A program made the translations under genes and the position numbers. A stretch of DNA of 64,000 nt, taken from Tenebrio molitor (lineage: Eukaryota > Arthropoda > Insecta > Coleoptera > Tenebrionidae). Below, in pieces: positions 28,128-39,934 of the stretch (positions are counted from its first letter, which is position 1; each line of letters begins with the position of its first letter). The stretch is taken from contig NC_091049.1 of NCBI RefSeq assembly GCF_963966145.1, positions 19,468,001-19,532,000 on the forward strand. Direction: 5' to 3'. The notes beneath the pieces were generated by a model. The model saw only the letters and a program-made list of their open reading frames with translations. It had not been told where the DNA came from and searched no databases.

Positions 28128-30573
28128 TCAAAATATCCCAAGGTAAAGTGTCCGTGTAAAGATAGTTGACAATTCTTTTTCATCGTGGGGGCTTAAAGCA
28201 ACATTTTTTTGTTGGACGTTATAAACTTCATCCTTTTTTGAAACAATAGCATTTTGACAAATCTCGATTTGAGTATTCTTAAATAAACATTCGAAATAAT
28301 CATTGAAACTGGTTTGGTTCATAGCAGAGCTTTGTATACCCTTTGCCTTTTTGATAACTCCTAAATTTGAAATAAAATTTTCCATTTGTTTTTTATCAAC
28401 TAATTTAGCTTTTAATTTATCTATTTGCTCATTCTTTTCCTGATCGCTCACTAATGATTTTAATGAATACATTTTTGAACGTAGACTAATGGAAGTGGGT
28501 CATAATGATACCATTATTTTTATCCTTCATTAATCCAACCACTTTTTTATTTTTTTAAAGGAATTTGATATACATATATTATTTTGACTATAGTCTGATG
28601 TGTCAAATCTATTAATATCTTCTTGAATGTGTTCATAATATATCATGATCAAGAAACTGGTAAATTAAACTGTCAGTATACAATAGTTTAGCACTATATA
28701 TTTCCAAATTTATTTAATATGTAGTTGTAATGAAAATCGTACAAGATTGTTTTTGAAATGTCTGAGATAGACATTCCAATATAAATGGGTTTATTAAAAT
28801 TTACTAGTTTCCCAAATTCATTCTTACATAGTTTTCGCAATTCTATATTTAAATCAATAAATTTTTTCCGCCAACGTGATTGTTTAAATTTTAAGCATCT
28901 ATGTATTTTTTTAAGTTTTAAACCTAAATAAAGAGCTTGCTGAAGATTTCTATAGTGAATGATATATTTATTTTTATCATATAATGTCGTTAACAATTTT
29001 GGATTATTTGAATCGGAAACAGGTGGAATTAAATGTTGGTAAATCTTTATGAGTGTTAAACAGTTCTTTAGGATAAGAATGTTCTACCTCAAAAATGTGT
29101 CCGTAATCACTATCTTCAGGAAGATTTAAAACATTCTCATGATGAATATCTATATCTTCAATCCAATGAAAGTCTGCAAAAGGTAGAGGATAACGCATCG
29201 CTGTACCATACAGATTATTAACGTCAAAATACATGAGATAACTAAGGGGTTCATCAGGATTGAAATCTTTTTCCATGTATTTGTTATATTATTAGCTTTA
29301 GCATAGCGATTGGAGCATTGTGAAACACCACCTCTTATCCCTTTTTCTATAAACATAATCATGTCCACATCAGTTAATAATTCTAATTCTACCTCAGTCA
29401 TTTTTAACATACATACTGTCAAATGCAAAACCTGGTGCAGTGTAATAGTGGAGACAATCTAATTGATATGTTTCTAAACATTGCATCCTAAAGTTTTCAA
29501 ATATGTCTACAAGACGTAAGACATCAGTTTTCAAGTACAAATCAGCATATTCTTGTATCGTTTTAATATTAAATCGATTACATACATTAATAGCACGTTT
29601 GTAGTCTTCACAAGAAATTTGAGTGTTGTTAATTTTACAAAAAAATTTTCTTGGGATGGTAAGTGAGTAGGTATCATTTAATTTTTCCCAAGAGTCGAGA
29701 TTTTCATAGGGAAAGACACCTTTTCGTACAACTAAGTTACATTCACTACCATTGTGGTAATATTTTCTAGTAATAACTTTTTATGTTTGAAGACAATGTG
29801 TCAAGGCCACTAGGCATAAATCGATAAGAGTCCAAAAATCTAAGGTTAATGTTGGTATTTTGTACAGGAAATATATTTTTCCTTATTTAAAGGTAGCAAA
29901 TTTATATTTCCATCAATCTCAGTGTAAGTGCTTTAATCATAAAATGACTCTCATAAGTCATAACCCGACAAGTTGTGAAATATTACTGGTACAGTATATT
30001 ACTTATAATTAGTATTACATGAATTGTGTGCTGCACCCCTAAAATTTCCAGTAAAATGACAATGATCTTTTATTTTTACATCAAAATATGGAAAGGATGT
30101 TTCTGCGTTTCTTGGTTTAACAAATAATCCAGCTGAAATAACATTTACTTTTAACAAAGACGTTCTTACTTCATTTTTAATTCTTAGAGAAAAACTTCGA
30201 AAAGCTTTTTTAAGAAATTCGTTTGGGTTTTAAATTTTCAAGTTTGTTATAACCCCCGTTTTAATTCTGCCTTTAAAACATGATTCAACATCTTGCCGAA
30301 TTAGTACTTTGTTTTTTAAATATTTAATTTCACCAAATTTAGCTTTAAAATTTTGAAGATATTTGTTCAACATACTCGTAGATAGATCTGACTCAATTTT
30401 GTTAAAACTTTTTACACGGTCACTTCAATTCTTAACACGTTTGTTAAGAATTAAAATGGTTTTTCTTAAATAATTAACATGTTTATAATACTCTTCTTTT
30501 GTTTTAATTAATCTACTCACCAGTACAATATTTTTCAAAATATTGGTGCAATAGGCTTTAACAACTTGGGAAC
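28128..30573 (-). pseudogene. Protein-primed DNA polymerase B, second lineage, degraded
   Basis: ATG 30573 opens MGSQVVKAYCTNILKNIVLV, SRLIKTKEEY (aligned with copy 4). After VNVISAGLFVKPRNAETSF a deletion jumps to DHCHFTGNFRGAAHNSCN and FHNLSGYD (exo II). Then come ELLTDVDMIMFIEKGIRGGV, motif A YFDVNNLYGTAM, GMSISDISKTILYDFHYN, a weakened TDSLIYQF near 28670, and the C-terminal KKAKGIQSSAMNQ and VALSPHDEK. Many frameshifts. The sequence differs clearly from the 18250-21255 copy, so two Polinton lineages were present. Confidence 0.8.
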
Positions 30574-30707
30574 CCATTTCACTCAATTAAAGAAACAAGC
30601 TAATGAAAAAAAATACTTCGATTTAAAAATTAAACAGAGCCACTCATACTTAACATTTCTGCTTAGTTGATGGTTACAGTGAACATCATTTCTAAATCAC
30701 TTAGGTA

Positions 30708-30916
30708 CAGTCGATGGACAAATAAAACTGGGACAAAAATGACAATCACATAAGTCAAAATTTACAAATTTGTATCGTTTAATTACGGCTTTATCACAAA
30801 TAGGTTAACTTTGGTATGACATATTATATAGACACTGACAAATATATTGACAATTCAATGGTTTGATTTACATAGATTAAATTTTATGCGTCCCAGTTTT
30901 ATTTGTCCACCGACCG
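30708..30916. mobile_element. MITE, 209 bp, TA target duplication
   Basis: The ends CAGTCGATGGACAAATAAAA and the complement of TTTTATTTGTCCACCGACCG form about 28-nt inverted repeats, with TA on both sides. Confidence 0.85.
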
Positions 30917-31079
30917 TACATATTTATATCAATTTCTTAATAAAAATGTAATATGTATTGTCATCATATACATTTGAAACATATGATTTCAAATTAAATA
31001 ATAAAGAGTTATTTGTGTAAAATTTGTGCTGAATTTGCCTGATAGTAAAATGCTTTTATAAGAATGTGCACATGTTCTT

Positions 31080-31280
31080 CATCTGATTCTAATTTGCTGC
31101 TCATATATTTAACGGGGAGATTCCCAAACTTTTTTTGAGCGTTTTCTCCCTTTTATTTTAATGTCTTTTACTCCATATCTTTAAAAATAAAGTATTTAAT
31201 AAAGACTTTACAAATTAAAATAAAATAAAAAAATTAACGTGCATGGAGTAGTTGCCATTCTTGTAGAAGAAAAAATGTTA
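31080..31280 (-). pseudogene. RYKF-family 5' fragment
   Basis: - strand: a MATTPCTL-like start at about 31260, intron-like sequence ending TTTTTAAAG, then YGVKDIK, a deletion, and KRSKKVWESPR/KYMSSKLESD-type remains. Frameshifted. Orientation is opposite to the C-terminal piece at 31424-31545, so an inversion separates them. Confidence 0.5.
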
Positions 31281-31423
31281 CTTGTTCAATCAGAAGTAAA
31301 ACAAGAAGTGATACCACTAAACCAAGATGAGCATCCTTTTATAAATGAAAAATCAAACATATTTTTGTAATTGTTTAAGAAAAAACATACAGTGTGTCCC
31401 CGGATAGGTGAAGCGACTATTAT

Positions 31424-31545
31424 TATATTTAGAGGCACCTGTTTTTACTGAAGTAACAGGAAAAGAAGAGGAAGAAGCAGAAGAAGACAGCAGTTGTTGT
31501 GAACAATCATCATCAACACAAGTTTGGCATACAAACAAAAAATAA
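31424..31545 (+). pseudogene. RYKF-family C-terminal fragment
   Basis: LYLEAPVFTEVTGKEEEEAE, then EDSSCCEQSSSTQVW, stop at 31545. It matches the tail of the gene at 2632-3122 and is convergent with the VDVQGF copy, the same layout as the left module but inverted. Confidence 0.65.
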
Positions 31546-31571
31546 GACACTTTTATCAACACAAGTTTTTT

Positions 31572-32069
31572 TTATTTCTTACAATAATTACACCAATTAT
31601 ATAAATTGTAAACGTTCTCCAAGCTATAGTTCAAATTATTAAAATAATGCTTTTGACAGTGAAACGATTTAAAAATTTCTTTTAAATTTGAAAATGCTGG
31701 ATAACCATCTTCTTCCTAATCAATAACTTCCATATTGAGTAACGTACTTAACCATTCCTTTTTCTGAGCACCTTCCACTGCAACTATAATGTCTTCGTTG
31801 TTATTGTTGTTGATGAAATTTTCGATGAAACTCGATAAATTTTCATAGTTGATATTACAATACCAGTTACCATCCCATTGAAGTCTATGTAGATTATTCG
31901 TTAACCAGTTCCATTGTTTTTCAATTCGACGATTAAATAACGTCTTATCGAAGGGTAATTTTAAAATTGCATGATCAGACTTTCCATTTATTGTATTTAT
32001 TATGGCTATTTCTTTACATATGAAATTACTTGTGCCATATTGGAAACCTTGCACGTCAACGATAAACAT
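31572..32069 (-). pseudogene. VDVQGF-motif protein, copy 2, one nonsense mutation
   Basis: MFIVDVQGFQYGTSNFICKE and onward, open for 117 codons to MEVID, then TAG where copy 1 has TTG. The frame then continues to WCNYCKK and a TAA at 31572. The broken codon differs from that of the left copy, so the two were inactivated independently. The capsid-gene remnant lies directly upstream, 6 nt away. Confidence 0.72.
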
Positions 32070-32075
32070 TTTTTT

Positions 32076-32225
32076 TTACAAAATTCTTACACGACCCGTT
32101 AAATGTTCGTAACTCACGGACTGTTCGTACAAGACTAAACAAAAAGCTGAAGAATTTGTAGGTATATCAGCGAGAGTTTCAAATTCTATTCGTGCATCTA
32201 CGGTTCCGTTTTTGAACGTTACTTG
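32076..32225 (-). pseudogene. Capsid protein C-terminal fragment
   Basis: It encodes FKNGTVDARIEFETLADIPT and SSAFCLVLYEQSVSYEHLTG, matching residues 285-331 of the gene at 1078. Everything before the NVT..GTVDAR region is deleted at about 32225. Confidence 0.78.
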
Positions 32226-32265
32226 GATAGTAGTATATTTTTACTCCAATATAGCAGCATATAAA

Positions 32266-32436
32266 GGGTGTTTTTTTAAATTTGGCGTTGAAGTAGGCGT
32301 TGGAGAGTCGATTGAGATCGCACCACTCGTGTAAAAGCGTAAGATTTAAACAGCTGATCCGTGATCCGTAACCTGTATAGTGCGTTCACAATCGACAGTT
32401 CAACGCCTACTCGACGCCAAATTTAAAAAAACACCC
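32266..32436. mobile_element. Palindromic MITE, about 171 bp
   Basis: GGGTGTTTTTTTAAATTTGG at the left and the complement of CCAAATTTAAAAAAACACCC at the right extend for about 35 nt (GGCGTTGAAGTAGGCGTTG). The flanking duplication is unclear. Confidence 0.7.
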
Positions 32437-32689
32437 GTTACATATAGCACAAAATTCACAATCGACACGTGAACAGAGAAATTCGCCATTAATATTAACT
32501 GCCTGGGAACGCTGTTTTGTATAAACTTACCCGCGTCTCTGAACTATAATTTACCACGTCTGTGGTGTTATCTAGCCGCAGTTTAAGACATTACCGAGAT
32601 ACGAGGAATTGGCTATATTGCCCGCTTGGCCATATTGGCTGCAGTTACCTTATTCCTTTTTTACGTGGAATGTACGTTTTATAGTTATA

Positions 32690-32880
32690 ATGGACCCAAG
32701 ATCGTTCTTCTTCTTCTTTTGGTATTCAAGTTGTTCTAGATGTTGCATTTGTTATTGTTGGATTGGTTGCTGGTTACCTCTTGCCATCCATTGAATCTCA
32801 ATCTCTTGTATTCTAACCGATGGCATTTCCACATGTGCTTATTGATTCTTTTTTCTAAGCAAGATTTGATTGATTTAATT
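32690..32880 (-). pseudogene. CHHC-like gene fragment
   Basis: The - strand reads CLEKRINKHMWKCHRLEYK, the second half of a CHHC finger (H-x3-C kept), then frameshifted Gln-rich sequence (QQMQHLEQLEYQKKKK). It matches 10988-11248 outside the finger. Confidence 0.45.
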
Positions 32881-33299
32881 CGTAATTTTGCAGTGACTTT
32901 ATTGTGGAGTTGCTGGAACCATGGTTGCTAATGAAGTGAACAAATTCGCAAAAATGTTCCTTATTCATAGGCGTTGAAAATACAAGGATATAGGGTAATT
33001 TCCATCCTTTTGATTTCACCTCCAAAAGTCATTTACGCAGAATTGTTTTGTGTCAAGGATACTCCACATTTTTTTTCCAAACTTATTTCAGAATCACCCT
33101 GCATACATGTACCTACACTTCGTCGCAAAATTAACGCATACAGTTTAAAAACTTTAAAAAAGCCTGTAAATTGTAATTTTAAATTATGTATTGTAACGGG
33201 TAAAAGCGCCCCATTTTTGAGGATTCCTTTGCGCAAAAATTAAGTTACATTCTACTAGTAAAGCATTTATTTTGTAATTTTTAATTAAATAAACAGAAA
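32881..33299. other. No gene seen
   Basis: No recognisable coding domain. CAGAATCACCCTGCA near 33090 resembles a lone mariner-type end. Confidence 0.35.
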
Positions 33300-34480
33300 T
33301 ATACAGGGTATTTTGAAGCTTAACAAAATCAACTTCAACAAATTTGACAACAAGAACAATTTAATAACGCGTATTTCCCCCTCTTACATTAATTACTGCT
33401 TGACATCGTCTACCTATACTCGATGTCAACGTTCTAATTTCATTTTGATCGATCGTATTCCAAAGGTTGATGCAAGGTTTTTAAGCTTCTCCCCATATTG
33501 TCCCATAAATGTTCAATGGGATTCAAATCCGCGCTGCGAGCTGGCCAATTCATAATAACAATTCTAACCTCATGAAGGTACTGTCTCACTATTTGTGCTG
33601 TGTGAGGCCTGGCATTACCATTCATCAATATGTATGTAAGGTGCGTAAGGTACAACATGAGCTTCCAAAATGGTTGTTACGTATCTGTCTGCTGTTAACC
33701 TTCCCAGATTAACACTTACTAGCTCCGTACGGCCTTCTAAAGATATCTCACCACAAACCATAACTGAGCCTCCACCATAACTGACCGTCTGAGCTATGTT
33801 ACATTGAACATAACGTTCCCCTGGTCGTCTATAAACCCTCATACGCCTGTCATTGGAAAATGTACAAAATCTAGGCTCGTCTCGTAAACAGCACTCTAGC
33901 CGAATCAGCTTCTTGCAAGTTTAAATGTGCATGGGCAAATTCTAAACGGTTTCTACGATGTTTTGCCGTTAAAAGTAGACTGGTAGCAGGAAGGGTAGTA
34001 GCTGATGTTCTGCTAACCCTCTTTTAATTGTGTCTTGGCTGATCAGAGCGTTATACCTCAAAGAAACTTTATTCTCTATTCCTTGAATTACAATAAAAAC
34101 ATATCTGTGAATCTTGATGTGGAGGACCACTCATTAGGGTAGTGTCGATCTTCCCGAATCGCTGCTCCCCCCGGACTTGGATTATTGCTCAGTTGTAAAA
34201 ATGTAGAGACTGCAGCAACGAAGTCCATTTTTCTTTCTTCATCTATAAATTGTAAACATACATTTTCCGCTTCTTGGAGGCTAGTACTTGTTACAAACCT
34301 CTGTCTTAACGTCTGTAATCGCAAAAATCTGTCTTGATTAGCCGTTGTTATTCGTTTTCGCCCCTACCCGGTTCGTCTTTTGTTGATTCCAGTTTCTAGG
34401 TACCAATTTATGAATTTATGACTTTTGAAATGGTTGATTGCATCACACCAAAACGTTCTGCAATACTTTGCTGCGTTCTT
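33300..34480 (-). pseudogene. Tc1-like transposase relic
   Basis: - strand pieces: EGRTQQSIAERFGVMQSTIS (HTH), GRGRKRITTANQDR, ALISQDTIKRGLAEHQ, RRPGERYVQCNIAQTVSYGGGSVMV, and MNGNARPHTAQIVRQYL with NWPARSADLNPIEHLWDNMG, the DDE catalytic segment (second Asp replaced by Asn in MNGNAR; Glu in NPIEH). Several frameshifts. A possible end CAGGGTATTTTGAAGC lies at 33304; the other end is not found. Confidence 0.75.
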
Positions 34481-34554
34481 CCTTCTTCGGAAGGTGCTAC
34501 AGCCACTGCACACTCTTCCGGTGTTCAAACAAATCAGACAACAATTTTAATGAG

Positions 34555-34715
34555 TAATTTAAACCGTAGACCTGCAAACTCTATCATAATTTTTCCATTA
34601 TTTTAATTTTTCATCAAACTTAATGCTTTTTTATTAATTAAAGGAATTTCATAAACATTTTTGATAAGATAATTTGATGTATCAAATTTATGTACGTCTT
34701 CTTTAATAGACCGTG
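34555..34715 (-). pseudogene. DNA polymerase B C-terminal fragment
   Basis: KEDVHKFDTSNYLIKNVYEI, PLINKKALSLMKN, stop, NNGKIMIEFAGLR. It matches the segment just after motif C in the 18250 copy. An isolated, distant scrap of a Polinton. Confidence 0.65.
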
Positions 34716-34849
34716 GTTATGTCTAAAAGATTGTGTTAATAAGTATCACTGGCACAGTGTACATTATACTCTTCGTCTCCGACTTTTCAGTGTGCTAAGG
34801 AGGAACTCGGTAAGTGTTTCCCCTAGACATTCATTTTTTGAACATGTGT

Positions 34850-35345
34850 TGTTCGTCCCGATGATACCGTGACCTCGGCAGGAATCGAGTCGTTATCGGG
34901 ACGGACAACTTTTTGTGTCCTTATCTTGCTTCGCCTCTGCTGTTTTTCGTTTTTGTAACAGGACGGCGGCGGCGAGGGTCGGAGCCGGAAGAAGACCTCC
35001 CGGAGTAGTCCGGTTGGATCCTCCGCGGATCGCAGCCGCGGTCAAAGTCAGAGCCAGCGGGCCAGGGTTCAGGATCCAGCTCGGCAGGTGGTGCGGTGGT
35101 GGTCCCCCTTTCCGAGACTTACTTCGAAGACGAGGACAAGGGGTGACTAGTGGAGAGACGCGTGTAGTGAAAAGGACCACCGTGAGGTGAAGTGTAGATT
35201 TAAGGGTAGTGTAAGGTTTAGGTTAAGGCTAGCTTGTAAGTTAGGGTAAGTTTTAGGTTTAAGTTTAGTTGTCTAAGACCTTGTAAATAGCTCTCGACGA
35301 GAGAAATGTAACCCGGAGGTTAATAAAGAATTTTATTAACGTAAC
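34850..35345. other. GC-rich block, possible solo LTR or retroelement leader
   Basis: The base composition contrasts strongly with the surroundings. It has an inverted pair TTGTTCGTCCCGAT / ATCGGGACGGACAA at 34847-34912. It ends with a polyadenylation-like AATAAAG and AACGTAACAG, a string also found at 41049. The two overlapping open frames have no domain. No target duplication found. Confidence 0.35.
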
Positions 35346-35346
35346 A

Positions 35347-36025
35347 GTAGACAACTGGGAACTTCTACCTAACAGCCAGTACATTTTCCTCTATTCTTTT
35401 ATTGGTAAAAGTTATGTGTGTAGATTTTGTTTCGTTCAATTAGATTCACCATTCACGGGTCCATTCAGTTATTTCATCACAAGCACTTTGCAACTGTCTA
35501 GTGCTACTGCTTATTTCTCTGCCAACCGCTAATATCGCCGTGTCATCTGCAAAGGTGGCCATGGTGATGTTATTTCCTTTTGGTATCATGCCTATACAGT
35601 AGATAAAGCATTGGGCCCAGAACGTTGCCTTGGGGCACTCCCGCTTTTATTTCCTTGAACTGAAAGTACTCGTCTTTTTTTTTTACTCGAAATATCCTTG
35701 TAGTGACGTACGACACCGGTAGATGCACATATTGCTTTGGCAGGATTTTGTTTAGCTTACAAATCAGTCTTTCATTCCAAATCTTATAGAAGGCCTGGGC
35801 AACGTCCAGGAATACCGCCGAGCAGGTTTCCCTTCCCTCTAATGCTTCTTTAATTACGTTTGTTATACGATGTACCTGGTCGATTATATTTCATTATTAT
35901 TATTATTATTTACTATGTTACTGCCTGAATCCGAATTGATAACTCGGTATCAAGTTTTTATTTTCTTTTTAAAAGCAACTTTTCAACGAGTGTGGAGATA
36001 ATTGGTAAAAGCTTTAACTTTTAAA
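35347..36025 (-). pseudogene. Jockey-clade non-LTR reverse transcriptase fragment
   Basis: - strand: LLPIISTLVEKLLLKRK, then DQVHRITNVIKEALEGRETC, SAVFLDVAQAFYKIW (RT motif A with Asp), ILPKQYVHLPVSYV, FRVKK, a degraded active-site region and STHITFTNKR. Typical of Jockey RT order. Stops and frameshifts throughout; an ATT microsatellite interrupts it near 35895. Confidence 0.75.
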
Positions 36026-36159
36026 AAGTACCAGTCATAATAACAACAACAACAAGAAGAAAAAGATAGCAATTAACATGCTACACATTGTAATGCGACA
36101 TTTATTTCGGTTAGTCTTTTTTTTTAATACCATAATTTAATCACATTTTTTTCTCGTTT

Positions 36160-36431
36160 TAGATATGGTGTTACCAATAAAATACGTGAGGACTAAAATC
36201 GAAGATGATGAACATTTCAATATAATGGAACACGTTGTGCGTAGACGTCGGTACAAGTTTGATCTTCTTGATGAGGAAGTGGATCAAGAAGGAAATTTGT
36301 TGATGGATCGTCAAAGATCCAGTAATTTGTCGCCCTCAACAACAACCACAAATGAGAGAACTGGAGAAGACGAATGTGTGAAAAACAGAAGGACAACAGA
36401 AAACAGACAGAACCAATTATTAACTAATTGA
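36160..36431 (+). pseudogene. RYKF-family exon on the + strand, internally deleted
   Basis: After CTCGTTTTAG (acceptor as in other copies) comes ATATGGTGTT, then a deletion, then LPIKYVRTKIEDDEHFN and RRRYKFDLLDEEVDQEG, with a Ser/Thr-rich tail ending at 36431. This is the only copy in this orientation outside the Polinton block. Confidence 0.6.
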
Positions 36432-36484
36432 TTAATTTTTTGTAGTTGTATTACATTTTTTTGTTGATTTTATTTTGTACAGTA

Positions 36485-36694
36485 CAGGGTATACTCCGTA
36501 CGGTGATAGATTGCACGTTTTTAAATTCTAGTTCCAAAACATAAAGCAGTGAAAAATACTAAACTCCCCATCTCAATTGTTTCACGTTATGTAGAAAACC
36601 GTTGTATGCCTGCAGATTAATTCCCGCCAAACCAGTTTCTGTGTCTGTCTTCTGTCAAAAAACGTGCAATCTATCAGAGTACGGAGTTTACCCA
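36485..36694. mobile_element. MITE, about 210 bp
   Basis: CAGGGTATACTCCGTACGGT..GATTGCACGTTTTT is inverted against AACGTGCAATC..GAGTACGGAGTTTACCC. Left TA at 36483-36484; the right TA is lost. Confidence 0.7.
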
Positions 36695-36930
36695 TTTTAT
36701 CTCTTCCCGCCTTACGGTTTAGCAATAGGCAACACATAATACACTGCACAGATATCTTGGTGGAAATTATTTATTTTTTTGTTCGACACTGTCAGAATTT
36801 CAGAATTTTCTCGTATGTGAACGTATTTTGATAAATGTCACAACTTGTCAAAACGAAACGTCAAACTAATTTTAAAGGTTTTAAGCGATTTGGAGCCTTT
36901 AAGGGGCTCGTCGAACAAAAAAACGTATTC

Positions 36931-37053
36931 AACTCGTCCGTGTGTAAATTGGGCCTTTTTTGGCACTCGTGGGCCTTTAAAACGCTTGTTTCACTTGCGT
37001 TTTAAAATGGCCCACGCGTGCCAAAAAAGGCCCAATTTACACACAAACTCGTC
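36931..37053. repeat. Long near-perfect palindrome
   Basis: Arms of about 55 nt (GTGTAAATTGGGCCTTTTTT..GGCACTCGTGGGCC..TTTAAAACGC) surround a loop of about 10 nt (TTGTTTCACTT). One arm recurs alone at 5920-5990. Confidence 0.8.
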
Positions 37054-37963
37054 AAATAAACTATTAGTTTAAAATAAGGAACATAGTTAGCCAAAGTGAA
37101 ACATTTAATATGTCACAAAGTGACATAACACATAACCCAATAGTTTAAACTAGAGATCCTCTATTTCCAAATTTTTGAAGTATTTGCTAACTGATGTCAT
37201 CCATGACGGTAATATTCAATGCAACCTTTTGAAAATTTTCAAAAACATTTTTGAAGTGAAAACTTCTTTAGGGGCACCACATACATTTAATTACTAGGCA
37301 GTGAATTAGTTTCATGCATCACGTTCGCAGCTGGCAGCGTCACGTTCACGGCAAGCTAAAATCTCGGGAGACAAAAACAAGTCAGACACTGTGTTACTAA
37401 GTACTTAAAATTATGGAATTCAATGTTCGAATTGCCATCCTCCAGCTTGTTGCAAGTTTATGAAGAAATTCCCCCTGTTTCAGTTTTATCTATCGCATCC
37501 AATCAAAATGAAAATTTCTATAGGTTGTGTTTCTGTTAAATGAGTCATTTTCGAAAACGTTTTGTAAAACAAATAACACATACGAATGAAATTGACAGTA
37601 ACATTTGACTGTTTGATTTACCTACTTCATTTTGTGACTTGTTTTTGTTCATTATAAAATTTATTTTTTCCAAATTTATTATTTTTTTCCTCAAAAATTT
37701 CCTTACGTAAGATAACAAAATTTTTATACTGTCATTTACACAATCAAAAGTGCTATCAAAATCAAGAAAAAAAATAGGGGGTTTCCATTTAAAAAAACTA
37801 TCGATGACGTCATTACTCGAAAACAAATGACAGCTTGGAATTTTATTTTCTATTAAAATATGTATTTTTATAAACTAAAATCGACCTGTCCAAAGATTTT
37901 TTTGAAAAAAAAATTGTTTAATTTTTAATGAATTTATTCCATACTTTTGCCTCTCACTGTATA
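37054..37963. other. No gene seen
   Basis: AT-rich; open frames here lack any recognisable motif. Confidence 0.4.
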
Positions 37964-38137
37964 CAAGATATGTATTTCACGCGTGATAATGAGCCTGACG
38001 TAATTTAAAATGCAACCCACACTATATTTCCGAAAAAAGCTGGCTACTGAAATTAAAATGTCCTGCTTTTTTTGAAAATGTATTGTGGGTTGAATTTATT
38101 ATTCCGTCAGGCTCATTATCACTCGTGAAATACCCTG
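37964..38137. mobile_element. MITE family X, copy 1, 174 bp
   Basis: Palindromic along most of its length: TATTTCACGCGTGATAATGA and the complement TCATTATCACTCGTGAAATA, ending CCCTG then TA. The same family as 53886-54054. Confidence 0.82.
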
Positions 38138-38309
38138 TATAGTTTTATATAATATAAACGATAAAGACACGACAAATATTGTAATAATACAGATGAATGT
38201 AGGATTTAATACGTAATTCTCAATTACATATAAATTTGTATAGCAAAATGCGAAGAGGAAAATGGACAAATTATTATTATTATTAGTCTTGTAACTTGTA
38301 ACTAGTAAA

Positions 38310-39454
38310 ATTATGTTGCACAATCTCATATCTAGTAATTTCAAGTTACAAATTGTAAAATGAAAAATATTTGTGTATTTTACACTGATTTTACTAGTAG
38401 CTGTTGCACAATGGCAGACACAAATCAATTAATGTATTAGTTTTGTAGTTTTTAATGTCAAATTTTCACAAGCAAAACGTCGCTAATAAATATTGATATC
38501 CGAATTTACAAGTTGAAATAATTTTCTTCAAAATGATAGATGACTTATTCTATGAATCAAGCAGTGAAGACGAAGCATTTCCAAATCAAATAAGGTAGCA
38601 TAGGGGTAACATTTTTCGCCCTCGAATTAATTTTTCATTTGAATTAAGAATAGAGTTTTTGGAGCAATTTAGAATGCCCGCAGAAAAAATGAAATTGTTA
38701 GAACAAATAGGTTACAGGATTCAACATAATAGTTGAAGAAGTGGGGCTATTAGCAGCTATTACTGCTAAACAATAATTATGTACCTACATATAGCTCTTC
38801 ACTGGTTTGGAATGGTAGCCAATATCACACCATTTCTGATAGGCATGGGGTGAAAAAATAACAGTACCCATGTCGTGTTATAAAAAAATGTTGTTAAAAT
38901 GTAGTGAATAGAACTTTATTTAATATGTTGTGTCATGGACAGAAAATAATCAAGAGGAAATTAGAAAGTTTTATTGAATTGCTAATTTTCTTCATGATGT
39001 GGGGTTGTAGATGATATTACATATTTTATTTATACATAATAGTTTTATTTTAAAATATTAAAAATTTCTTCCAAATCGGGTGATTGGGGAATTGTCCCGA
39101 GAACTGATGCAGCATTTTATTTTTATTTTTTTTGGTTAAAATGCATAATAACAACTTGCGTTGATCATCGCGTTTACCCCCATTTATAATTTTTGTTTGT
39201 GATTTATGGAAATAACAAATTAAATTACAAAAATTTAACGTGACAGGCCGCCTTGGACAGGCGCAACATTAGATTGTGACAAATAAAAATAAATCAAAGC
39301 TGACTACACTAGTAATTTCATTTTTTTTTTTCTAATAAAATTTAGCAGAATTTACAACTGTAACTAAAATAATTGTGCAACACAATCTATTGGTACTAAT
39401 AACTAATAACTTGTATTTTGTAACTTGTAAATTCTTAAATATTGTGCAACGGGC
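38310..39454 (+). mobile_element. PIF/Harbinger-type derivative (boundaries uncertain)
   Basis: GTTGCACAAT / ATTGTGCAAC subterminal repeats occur at about 38312, 38402, 39373 and 39443. The right end reads TTGTGCAACGGGCCC, like Harbinger ends beginning GGGCCCGTTGCAC. It contains a transposase fragment at 38533-38790. Confidence 0.45.
38533..38790 (+). pseudogene. HARBI1-like transposase N-terminal fragment
   Basis: MIDDLFYESSSEDEAFPNQI, then RPRINFSFELRIEFLEQFRM, PAEKMKLLEQIGYRIQHNS. This matches the start of insect Harbinger transposases (acidic SSSEDE, then F..RFR, IG.RIQHN). Stops interrupt it; the DDE domain is absent. Confidence 0.6.
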
Positions 39455-39600
39455 CCCAGGAAGGCCAAACCCAGACGCCGAGGAGCGGATTTACGGATCC
39501 CCGACGAAAGGTTCGCGGAGAACCGTCTCCAGAGACGTCGACCGCTCCGTGACGATCAAGGCCAGGGTGATAGAATAATTTTTTAGTTTTCGCGAAGCCA
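39455..39600. other. GC-rich fragment of uncertain origin
   Basis: A short GC-rich tract encodes PGRPNPDAEERIYGSPTKGS on the + strand and is abruptly bounded by a Harbinger-like end. It may be retroelement gag; not recognised. Confidence 0.3.
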
Positions 39601-39776
39601 GCGCGTCATTTCAGGTGCCCAATTCTTGAATTGATGGAATTAATTCTCATTGGAAAAACAGGCAAATTTTCTTATGAGAAATGCAAAAGTGTATTCTGGA
39701 CTTACGTCAGACGGATTGTTCCACTAGTAATCCGGAGAATTATTTCACCTAGTGTTTATCATATATAATACAATAA

Positions 39777-39934
39777 GTGGTCTATTTTTTTCCGACAAAA
39801 TTTGTCATTTAAGACATGAGTAGCTTTTGCAACGAAAATTACACGAGTCGACGAAGGAGACGAGTGTAATTTTCCAAAAGCAAAAGCTACGAATGCCTTA
39901 AATGACAAATTTTGCAGAAAAAATTAGACCACGA
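39777..39934. repeat. Long palindrome, arms of about 65 nt
   Basis: GGTCTATTTTTTTCCG..AAATTTGTCATTTAAG..GTAGCTTTTGC..AAAATTACACGAGTCG is mirrored by CGAGTGTAATTTT..GCAAAAGCTAC..CTTAAATGACAAATTTT..TAGACC. Probably a foldback element. Confidence 0.78.

Noticed and set aside
1..33000. Polinton terminal inverted repeats and 6-bp target duplication
   Set aside because: I looked for long inverted ends starting AG..TC around the gene blocks and could not find a convincing pair; the elements are too rearranged.
34893..35190. Overlapping GC-rich frames on both strands
   Set aside because: Both strands open only because of base composition; no domain recognised.
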